Source: JANOGU01 sp964602115 (GTDB lineage Bacteria; Pseudomonadota; Alphaproteobacteria; Rhodobacterales; Rhodobacteraceae). Taken from it: 8,529 bases of DNA. The DNA lies in the NCBI GenBank assembly GCA_964602115.1, contig CAZRQN010000125.1, positions 1 through 8,529 of the forward strand, in the 5' to 3' direction. The translations under genes were made by a program, and so were the position numbers. The notes beneath the pieces were generated by a model. It was given only the letters and a program-made list of their open reading frames with translations. It was not told where the DNA came from and ran no database searches. Below, one piece after another: positions 1 to 4,810 of this stretch; the stretch's first letter is position 1; each line of letters starts with the position of its first letter.

Positions 1-1
1 C

Positions 2-295
2 TCGCACCTCGGCGATTTCATCGAGGACAAGAACGCGATCCTGCCGATCGACGCGGCGATCCAGTCGAACCTGCGCGAGACGACGACGCGCGTGCTGGCC
101 TCGCTGACGCCGCGCGAGGAGCGCGTGCTGCGCATGCGCTTCGGCATCGGGATGAACACCGACCACACGCTGGAAGAGGTCGGCCAGCAGTTCTCGGTGA
201 CGCGGGAGCGGATCAGGCAGATCGAGGCCAAGGCGCTGCGGAAGCTGAAGCATCCGAGCCGGAGCAGGAAGTTGAGGAGCTTCTTGGACCAGTGA
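2..295 (+). CDS. rpoD: RNA polymerase primary sigma factor RpoD (sigma-70), C-terminal part
   Basis: This is the 3' end of the housekeeping sigma factor gene, which directs RNA polymerase to -35/-10 promoters. The gene enters from the left edge, so only 97 residues are present. Seen: the fragment opens with SHLGDFIED, continues with the region 4.1-type stretch LTPREERVLRMRFGIG (about residues 35-50), and then the region 4.2 helix-turn-helix TLEEVGQQFSVTRERIRQIE (about 56-75), which reads the -35 element. It ends in the conserved tail LRKLKHPSRSRKLRSFLDQ. This region 4 sequence is of the standard alphaproteobacterial RpoD type, with no damaged motif. The stop (TGA, 293-295) overlaps the start of the next gene. 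An ATG or GTG inside the fragment should not be taken as the gene start, because the frame is open to the window edge. Confidence 0.97.
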   Translation, partial: SHLGDFIEDKNAILPIDAAIQSNLRETTTRVLASLTPREERVLRMRFGIGMNTDHTLEEVGQQFSVTRERIRQIEAKALRKLKHPSRSRKLRSFLDQ

Positions 296-780
296 TGCTT
301 CGCGATTTCTTGGCCCCTGGCCTTTCTGTCATTTTCTGCGGCACAGCAGCGGGAGCCAAGTCAGCGGCGATCGGCCACTACTATGCTGGGCGAGGAAACA
401 GGTTTTGGAAGACCGTCCATGAAATTGGTTTGACTGATCGAACGCTTCGACCGGAGGAAGATGGCGACTGCCTTAAATTTGGCTTTGGATTCACTGACTT
501 GGCAAAAGGTGTCGCTGGAATGGATAAGGACATTCCCGACCGCTTCTTTGACGCCAGAGCCGTTCATGCAGTCATTAGTGAATATCAGCCGCGTGCGCTG
601 GCCTTCAATGGGAAAAGGGCTGCGCAGATTTCGCTCAATCAGAAGCAATTGGAGTATGGCCTCTGGAAGCGCATGGGAAAGACTTCTATTTGGATACTGC
701 CCTCGACATCTGGTGCCGCAAATAGCTATTGGTCCATTGATCCTTGGGCAGACATGGCACGCGGATTGAAGCCAGAGTAG
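295..780 (+). CDS. mug: Mug/TDG-type DNA glycosylase (uracil-DNA glycosylase superfamily), motif-1 Asn replaced
   Basis: Mug/TDG (UDG family 2) enzymes excise uracil, thymine or alkylated bases from mismatches during base excision repair. Seen: 161 residues, close to E. coli Mug length. The N-terminus FLAPGLSVIFCG matches the Mug pattern, as do GNRFWKTVHEIGLTDR (about 34-49) and the late motif LPSTSGAAN (135-143), equivalent to Mug NPSGLS. Motif 1, GINPG in Mug, reads GTAAG here (16-20), so the Asn that activates water in E. coli Mug (N18) is Ala at the same position. Activity may therefore be weak or of altered specificity. I recall GTAAG-type homologues in other alphaproteobacteria, so this may be a subfamily trait rather than damage. 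The start is ATG 295, overlapping the rpoD TGA as TGATG, or in-frame GTG 292; both imply translational coupling to rpoD. Base composition is clearly less GC-rich than in neighbouring genes. Confidence 0.85.
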   Translation: MLRDFLAPGLSVIFCGTAAGAKSAAIGHYYAGRGNRFWKTVHEIGLTDRTLRPEEDGDCLKFGFGFTDLAKGVAGMDKDIPDRFFDARAVHAVISEYQPRALAFNGKRAAQISLNQKQLEYGLWKRMGKTSIWILPSTSGAANSYWSIDPWADMARGLKPE

Positions 781-797
781 GCTGGAGTCGCCCCGGC

Positions 798-890
798 CTA
801 CACCTCCCCCCACTCCACCACGCTCTCCGGCGGCGGCGCCGCCTCGGCCAGCGCCGCCCTGATCTTCGCCGCGTCCGGCCGGCCATGGTG
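798..890 (-). pseudogene. possible 3' remnant of an unidentified gene, about 30 codons
   Basis: On the minus strand a TAG stop (plus-strand 798-800) closes a frame whose last residues read HHGRPDAAKIRAALAEAA and then PPPESVVEWGEV. The codons show the strong G/C third-position bias of this genome, and the peptide reads as a plausible helical C-terminus, not as random translation. Further upstream on that strand (plus-strand 891 onward) the frame runs into palindromic repeat DNA and then into the antisense of the HlyU-family gene, so protein-like sequence stops abruptly at the repeat edge. I infer that the rest of the gene was lost, or was cut off by the repeat element. I do not recognise the family. 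It could equally be a chance reading frame in GC-rich DNA. Confidence 0.25.
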
Positions 891-952
891 GCAGGTGCGT
901 GCCTGCACGCACCTTGTCCCCGTGCGGTGGTGCGTGAAATCACGCACCCTAC
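891..952. repeat. degenerate REPIN-like element (two hairpins facing each other)
   Basis: Two hairpins lie here. The left has perfect 10-bp arms (893-902 and 905-914, GGTGCGTG type) around a 2-nt loop. The right has 9-bp arms (929-937 and 940-948) around a 2-nt loop and is followed by CTAC (949-952), which on the minus strand reads GTAG directly before the hairpin. GTAG before a hairpin is the signature of REP sequences handled by REP-associated tyrosine transposases (RAYT). The left hairpin is preceded by GCAG, a one-base variant of GTAG. Two REPs in inverted orientation make a REPIN. The arms differ in loop and head sequence, so this copy looks older than the neighbour at 979-1031. No RAYT gene is in the window, so movement would need one elsewhere in the genome. 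Confidence 0.6.
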
Positions 953-978
953 GGGCTACCGTCCCGCCGTGGCGAGTC

Positions 979-1031
979 GTAGGGTGGGTGCAACCCACCG
1001 CCGCGCCGATGGTGGGTTGCACCCACCCTAC
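979..1031. repeat. perfect REPIN-like element (21-bp exact inverted repeat, each arm a hairpin)
   Basis: Bases 979-999 and 1011-1031 are exact reverse complements of each other, separated by 11 nt (1000-1010). Each 21-nt arm starts, on its own strand, with GTAG and then contains a hairpin with 7-bp stem GGTGGGT/ACCCACC and a 3-nt loop (983-989 with 993-999; 1011-1017 with 1021-1027). GTAG plus hairpin in two inverted copies is the described architecture of REPINs mobilised by RAYT transposases. Exact identity of the arms suggests recent spread or strong constraint. The right edge lies 13 nt before the ATG of the HlyU-family gene, so if transcribed the structure sits over the region where its ribosome-binding site should be. 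Confidence 0.75.
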
Positions 1032-1044
1032 ACGGACGACGCCC

Positions 1045-1308
1045 ATGCCCTTCTGGTCTCGCCTCTTCGGCTCCGCCTCCGCCGATCCCGCTCCCGGCAA
1101 GGGAGAGGCGTACAAGGACTTTCGCATCACCCCGGCGCCGGCCAAGGAAGGCGGGCAGTACCGGGTGGGGGCGCGGATCGAGAAGGACGGGCGCGTCCAT
1201 GTGCTGATCCGCGCCGACACCATGGCCTCGCTGGAGGAGGCCATGGCGATCTCGCTGGCCAAGGCCCGGCAGGTGATTGACGAACAGGGCGAGAAGATTT
1301 TCGGCTAG
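1045..1308 (+). CDS. HlyU family small protein
   Basis: Encodes 87 residues beginning MPFWSRLFGS and resembling the HlyU family (named after the Vibrio haemolysin activator HlyU). In alphaproteobacteria these are short proteins annotated as HlyU-family regulators, mostly without experimental proof. Seen: a basic/hydrophobic head (FWSRLFG), then YKDFRITPAPAKEGGQYRVG (about 23-42), IEKDGRVHVLIRADTMASLE (about 45-64) and a helical tail ending KARQVIDEQGEKIFG. The blocks YKDFRI.P.P..EGG, RIEKDG and IDEQG..IF are those I associate with this family. There is no signal peptide or membrane segment. I chose ATG 1045 because residues upstream in frame come from repeat DNA and do not look like protein. 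No good Shine-Dalgarno is visible, only a weak GGAC about 8 nt upstream next to the REPIN-like repeat. Whether it regulates anything here is unknown. Confidence 0.75.
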   Translation: MPFWSRLFGSASADPAPGKGEAYKDFRITPAPAKEGGQYRVGARIEKDGRVHVLIRADTMASLEEAMAISLAKARQVIDEQGEKIFG

Positions 1309-1340
1309 GCAGGTTCGAAGCAGTGTGGTCGCCCGCGAGG

Positions 1341-1443
1341 GGCGCTTCCCTCCCCCTGGTGGGGAGGGAGAGGGTGGGGGGCTGCGCGGTCTGGCGGGTC
1401 CCCCCGCCCCCATCCCCTCCCCACCAGGGGGAGGGGAGGCGCC
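1341..1443. repeat. long GC-rich inverted repeat between convergent genes, likely bidirectional terminator
   Basis: The core arms 1348-1368 and 1415-1435 are exact 21-nt reverse complements, and the pairing continues imperfectly outward to GGCGC (1341-1345) with GCGCC (1439-1443) and inward through runs of G and C. Each core arm is itself a hairpin with stem CCCTCCCC/GGGGAGGG and loop CTGGT or its complement. The architecture is like the REPIN at 979-1031, but the sequence family is different and no GTAG head is present. It fills the gap between the HlyU-family gene (stop 1308) and the minus-strand oxidase-like gene (stop 1448), where a two-way terminator would be expected. There is no T-tract on either side, so a terminator role is inferred from position and stem strength only. 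Confidence 0.6.
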
Positions 1444-1447
1444 CGGG

Positions 1448-2059
1448 TCATTCGGGAAGGTACGTTTCCGGCACCGGAGCCCGTGGCGGGACGACATCGG
1501 CGAAGACCTCGAAGCTCTTCCACGCCGGCTCCAGCGGCACCTCGCCGGGGCGGGGGGCATAGGGCGAGGGTGCGCCGTCGCGGGGGATGTAGCGCGGGCA
1601 GTTGGGAAAGATCGCCCGCGCCCTGACCCGGACCAGCAGTTGTGCCCCGGTGAAATGCCCGATCAGCGGGTCGTCGCGCCAGACCTGAGCCGTGCCCTGA
1701 ACCCGCAGCCGCGACGGCCGCTCGCCCATGGCGATGAACAGCATCCCCACCGCCGGGTTGACCCGGAGATTGCCCAGGCTCTTGAACATGCCGTTGCCGT
1801 CATAGTCGGGGAAGGCCAGCTCGTCCGGGCCCAGGACCCGCACGAAGCCCGGCATCCCGCCCTTGAACGACACATCCGGCCGCCCCTCGCCATCCGCCGT
1901 CGCGAGGAGGAAGAAGGGCAGGCTTTCGATGAAGGCGCGGTCGCCCTCGGTGAAGGCGCGGTGCAGCGTCACCTGCTCCAGCCGGTCGGCCAGCCTGCGG
2001 CTGCCGAAGGCGTCCTGCAGCGCGCGATTGCCCGTGTGGTAGATCTGGCTGTCGTCCAT
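1448..2059 (-). CDS. pyridoxamine 5'-phosphate oxidase family protein (FMN split-barrel)
   Basis: Encodes 203 residues of the PNPOx-like split-barrel superfamily, whose members bind FMN or F420 and reduce or oxidise varied small molecules; the substrate here cannot be read from sequence. Seen: an N-terminal helical part (1-45), then strands FFLLATADGEGRPDVSFKGG (49-68) and FVRVLGPDELAFPDYDGNGM (72-91). Next come NLRVNPAVGMLFI (97-109) and LRVQGTAQVW (118-127), with RARAIFPNCPRYI (146-158) near the end. The segments RPDVSFKGG, DYDGNGM and PNCPRYI are typical of uncharacterised bacterial PPOX-class proteins of about 200 residues, not of PdxH itself. On its own strand a GGGGA run lies about 8 nt before the ATG at 2059. 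The gene diverges from pstS and converges on the HlyU-family gene. No signal peptide or membrane segment is seen, so it is probably cytoplasmic. Confidence 0.85.
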   Translation of the reverse strand: MDDSQIYHTGNRALQDAFGSRRLADRLEQVTLHRAFTEGDRAFIESLPFFLLATADGEGRPDVSFKGGMPGFVRVLGPDELAFPDYDGNGMFKSLGNLRVNPAVGMLFIAMGERPSRLRVQGTAQVWRDDPLIGHFTGAQLLVRVRARAIFPNCPRYIPRDGAPSPYAPRPGEVPLEPAWKSFEVFADVVPPRAPVPETYLPE

Positions 2060-2117
2060 GGCGCATCCCCCGCGCGGGCGCGATCAGGATAGCAGAGACG
2101 GTGCCCGGCGCCAACGA

Positions 2118-2134
2118 AGCCGGCATGGCCGGCT
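2118..2134. repeat. short inverted repeat at the upstream edge of the Pho box
   Basis: AGCCGGC (2118-2124) and GCCGGCT (2128-2134) are exact reverse complements with a 3-nt spacer, so this is a 7-bp-stem palindrome. Its last two bases are the first two of the Pho box. It could be an extra protein-binding site or chance symmetry in GC-rich DNA. It has no T-tract and no gene ends beside it, so a terminator is unlikely. Confidence 0.35.
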
Positions 2135-2150
2135 GTCATGAAACTGTCAT
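2133..2150 (+). promoter_or_regulatory. Pho box (PhoB binding site) upstream of pstS
   Basis: The sequence CTGTCATGAAACTGTCAT is two identical heptamers CTGTCAT (2133-2139 and 2144-2150) with a 4-nt A-rich spacer, giving the 11-bp period of a PhoB direct repeat. It agrees with the E. coli and rhizobial Pho box consensus at both half-sites. In Pho promoters this box replaces the -35 element and PhoB recruits sigma-70 polymerase. A weak -10-like hexamer CATGAG lies at 2161-2166, at about the expected 10-nt distance. The box is 91 nt before the pstS ATG. It points to phosphate-starvation induction of pstSCAB-phoU-phoB, with PhoB activating its own gene. Confidence 0.92.
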
Positions 2151-2197
2151 CCAATCGTCGCATGAGCTTTGCGCAACACCCCTAGGTCCGCCGCCAA

Positions 2198-2213
2198 GGG
2201 CGGTCCTCCGCCC
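2198..2213 (+). other. small hairpin in the pstS leader
   Basis: GGGCGG (2198-2203) pairs with CCGCCC (2208-2213) around the loop TCCT, in the presumed 5' untranslated leader between the Pho promoter and pstS. An upstream CCGCC (2191-2195) could compete for the same GGGCGG. No T-tract follows, so it is not an obvious terminator; it may affect mRNA stability or mean nothing. Confidence 0.3.
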
Positions 2214-2241
2214 GGTCTGCCAACCAGAATCGGAGACACAC

Positions 2242-3291
2242 ATGATGCTCAAGATGTCGGCCTCGGCGCTGGCCCTGATCGCCGCCGCGACGGCGGCCGA
2301 GGCGCGCGACCAGGTCCAGGTCACGGGCTCCTCCACCGTGCTGCCCTATGCCACGATCGTGGCCGAAGCCTTCGGCGAGAACTTCGACTTCCCGAGCCCG
2401 GTGGTCGAGGGCGGCGGCTCGGGGGCGGGGCGCAAGAAGCTTTGCGAAGGGGTGGGCGAGAACACCGTGGACATCGCCAATTCCTCCTCGCGCATCACCC
2501 AGTCGGACCTCGACCTCTGCGCCCAGAACGGCGTGGGCGAACTGATGGAAGTGCGCATCGGCTATGACGGGATCGTCTTCGCCTCGGCGGCGGCGGGCGC
2601 GGATTTCGCGCTGGAGCCGGCGGATGTGTACAGCGCCATTGCCGCCAAGGTGGTCAAGGACGGCGCGCTGGCCGACAACACCGCCACGCAATGGGCCGAG
2701 GTCAATGCCGCGCTGCCGGCGCAGGACATCCTCGTCTTCTCGCCGGGTACCAAGCACGGCACCCGTGAGGTCTTCGACACCAAAGTGATCGAGGCCGGCT
2801 GCAAGGCGACCGGCGCCTATGACCTTTACCTTGCCGTGGCCGAAGGCGCCGACGACAAGGAAAAGGAAGGCAATGCCAAGAAGGCCTGTCATGCCCTGCG
2901 TACCGACGGGCGCAATGTCGATATCGACGGCGACTATACCGAGACGCTGGCGCGGCTCGATGCCGACCCGACGGCCGTCGGCGTCTTCGGCCTGTCCTTC
3001 TACCAGAACAACACCGACAAGCTGAAGGTCGCCACCATGTCGGGCGTGGTGCCTTCGGCCGAGACCATCGCCTCGGGCGAATATCCGGTGTCGCGGCCGC
3101 TCTACTTCTACGTCAAGAAGGCCCATATCGGGGTGATCCCGGGGCTGAAGGAGTATATCGAGTTCTTCGTCTCCGATGACATGGCCGGCCCGGACGGCCC
3201 GCTCGCCGAATACGGCCTGGTCTCCGACCCGGAACTGGCCGCGACCCAGGCGGCGGTGGCGGCGGAAACGCCGATGGGGCCGCTGGAGTGA
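2242..3291 (+). CDS. pstS: periplasmic phosphate-binding protein PstS
   Basis: PstS captures inorganic phosphate in the periplasm and delivers it to the PstCAB transporter. Seen: 349 residues with a signal peptide (MMLKMSASALALIAAATAAEA, a lysine then a hydrophobic Ala/Leu stretch, predicted cut after AEA at about 21). The phosphate-loop motifs are TGSSTV (28-33), GGGSGAG (57-63), DIANSSSR (77-84) and GTKHGTREVF (169-178), and a late YPVSRPLYFYVK (281-292) is also typical. Four cysteines at 68, 93, 187 and 216 are placed to make two disulfides after export. The start is ATG 2242 (or ATG 2245), preceded by GGAG at 2232-2235; residues further upstream in frame run through the Pho promoter and are not protein. 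It is the first gene of the operon, directly behind the Pho box, and is followed by a hairpin. Confidence 0.96.
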   Translation: MMLKMSASALALIAAATAAEARDQVQVTGSSTVLPYATIVAEAFGENFDFPSPVVEGGGSGAGRKKLCEGVGENTVDIANSSSRITQSDLDLCAQNGVGELMEVRIGYDGIVFASAAAGADFALEPADVYSAIAAKVVKDGALADNTATQWAEVNAALPAQDILVFSPGTKHGTREVFDTKVIEAGCKATGAYDLYLAVAEGADDKEKEGNAKKACHALRTDGRNVDIDGDYTETLARLDADPTAVGVFGLSFYQNNTDKLKVATMSGVVPSAETIASGEYPVSRPLYFYVKKAHIGVIPGLKEYIEFFVSDDMAGPDGPLAEYGLVSDPELAATQAAVAAETPMGPLE

Positions 3292-3299
3292 CATCCTGC

Positions 3300-3325
3300 G
3301 GGAGGGCGCCCCGGGGCGCCCTCCC
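3300..3325 (+). terminator. strong hairpin between pstS and pstC (partial terminator or mRNA stabiliser)
   Basis: GGGAGGGCGCC (3300-3310) and GGCGCCCTCCC (3315-3325) form a perfect 11-bp stem around CCGG, followed by the pyrimidine stretch TTCCTCT. It begins 8 nt after the pstS stop and ends 24 nt before the pstC ATG. Such a structure after the first gene of a transporter operon usually lowers read-through or protects the upstream mRNA from 3' decay, so the binding protein is made in excess over the membrane parts. The T-tract is poor and there is no second promoter in sight, so I infer attenuation, not full termination. Confidence 0.7.
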
Positions 3326-3349
3326 TTCCTCTGACTGACAGGCGGGCCG

Positions 3350-4810
3350 ATGCCGCTGCTTCTCACCCTCTGCCTTCTCGCGGCGCTGGCTCTGGCGGCC
3401 TATTTCCTTTGCCGGGGCCGGGTTCAGAGCCTGTCCGGGCAGACCGGGCAAAGGCTGCATTCGCTGCCGTCGCACTACGGCTGGTATGGCGCGCTGATGG
3501 TGTTCCTGCCGGCGCTGGCGGTGCTGGTCCTGTGGTCGCTGGTGCAACCGCCGGTGATCGAGGGGCGGCTCGCCGCCCGGCTCGATCCGGCGACAGCGGC
3601 GGATCCGGCGGCGCGGAACCTGGCGCTGGGCGAGTTGCGCCGGCTGGCCGAGGGCCTGGACGTCGCCATGGCCGCAGGGGCGCTGACCGAGACCGAGGCG
3701 GCGGCAATGGCCGGCGGCAGCGGCGACCTTGCCGCAGGGCTGGCGGCGGCCGGCATCCCCCAGATGACCGAAGTGACGCCGCAGGCGCTGGGCGCCGCGC
3801 TCGAATACCGGCATCTGGCCGACACCGGCGCTCTCGGACGGACGCTTCTGGCGCTGCTGGCCGGGGTGGCCGGTTTCGCCCTGGCCCTGCGCCGCTGCGC
3901 GCCGGACTTCCGCGCCCGGATCAAGGTCGAGCGGACGGTGCTGGTGCTTCTGGCGCTGGCCTCCACCATCGCCATCCTCACCACGCTGGGCATTGTCCTG
4001 TCGATGTTGAGCGAGAGCCTGGATTTCGTCCGCCAGTATCCGGTGACGGATTTCCTCTTCGGCCTGACCTGGAGCCCGAACTTCCGCGGCGGCTCCGAGC
4101 TTGGCATGGTGCCGCTGATCTGGGGCACGCTCTACATCACTGCGGTGTCGATGATCGTGGCGGTGCCGGTGGGGCTCTATGCCGCGATCTACCTGGCCGA
4201 ATATGCTTCTTCGCGCACCCGGGCGGTGGTCAAGCCGCTGATCGAGGTGATCGCCGGCATCCCGACCGTCGTTTTCGGGCTGTTCGCGCTGGTGACGGTC
4301 GGACCGTTCCTGCGCGATGTCATCGCCCGGCCTCTCGGGCTCGGCGACAGCGGGTCGTCGGTGATGACGGCCGGGATCGTCATCGGCATCCTCAACATTC
4401 CCTTCATCTCCTCGCTCTCCGACGACATCATCAACGCCGTGCCGCAGTCGCTGCGCGACGGGTCGCTGGCGCTGGGTGCCACGCGGTCGGAGACGGTGCG
4501 GCAGGTGGTGCTGCCGGCGGCACTGCCAGGCATCGTCGGCGCGGTGCTGATGGCAGCCAGCCGGGCGATCGGCGAGACGATGATCGTCACGCTCGGCGCA
4601 GGCGCGGCGGCGAAACTGTCGCTGAACCCGTTCGAGGCGATGACGACGATGACGGTGAAGATCGTCGGGCAATTGACCGGCGACACCGATTTCGCGGCAC
4701 CTGAAACGCTGGTGGCCTTTGCGCTGGGGCTGACGCTGTTCACCATCACCCTGGCGCTCAATGTCCTCGCGCTGATGATCGTGCGCCGCTACCGGGAGCA
4801 GTACGAATGA
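3350..4810 (+). CDS. pstC: phosphate ABC transporter permease PstC (long form)
   Basis: PstC is one of the two inner-membrane subunits forming the phosphate channel with PstA. Seen: 486 residues against about 320 in E. coli. The extra N-terminal part has two hydrophobic segments (about 1-20 and 48-66) and an Ala-rich soluble stretch (70-160), matching the extended form usual in alphaproteobacteria. The permease core follows, with hydrophobic segments near 164-180, 196-220, 257-283, 297-321, 338-355, 391-418 and 454-478. The cytoplasmic EAA-type loop that docks on PstB is GSLALGATRSETVRQVVLPA (371-390), followed by LPGIVGAVLMAASRAIGET. The family motif GIPTVVFGLFAL lies at 303-314. The start is ATG 3350 with AGG 8 nt before it. 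The stop overlaps the pstA start by 4 nt (ATGA), implying coupled translation. Confidence 0.95.
   Translation: MPLLLTLCLLAALALAAYFLCRGRVQSLSGQTGQRLHSLPSHYGWYGALMVFLPALAVLVLWSLVQPPVIEGRLAARLDPATAADPAARNLALGELRRLAEGLDVAMAAGALTETEAAAMAGGSGDLAAGLAAAGIPQMTEVTPQALGAALEYRHLADTGALGRTLLALLAGVAGFALALRRCAPDFRARIKVERTVLVLLALASTIAILTTLGIVLSMLSESLDFVRQYPVTDFLFGLTWSPNFRGGSELGMVPLIWGTLYITAVSMIVAVPVGLYAAIYLAEYASSRTRAVVKPLIEVIAGIPTVVFGLFALVTVGPFLRDVIARPLGLGDSGSSVMTAGIVIGILNIPFISSLSDDIINAVPQSLRDGSLALGATRSETVRQVVLPAALPGIVGAVLMAASRAIGETMIVTLGAGAAAKLSLNPFEAMTTMTVKIVGQLTGDTDFAAPETLVAFALGLTLFTITLALNVLALMIVRRYREQYE

Noticed and set aside
891..1031. CRISPR-like repeat array
   Set aside because: The repeats are inverted palindromes of two types with short unequal gaps, not regularly spaced direct repeats with unique spacers, and no cas gene is present.
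895..1044. N-terminal extension of the HlyU-family protein
   Set aside because: These codons translate REPIN DNA; family similarity starts only after ATG 1045.
1277..2092. 271-codon plus-strand frame opposite the oxidase-like gene
   Set aside because: It starts inside the HlyU-family gene, runs through the inverted repeat and is antisense to a gene with clear split-barrel motifs.
2101..2241. N-terminal extension of pstS
   Set aside because: The upstream in-frame codons run through the Pho box and leader; a signal peptide and Shine-Dalgarno place the start at 2242.
2182..3366. 394-codon minus-strand frame opposite pstS
   Set aside because: It is a shadow of pstS, which has a signal peptide, all phosphate-binding motifs and a Pho box.
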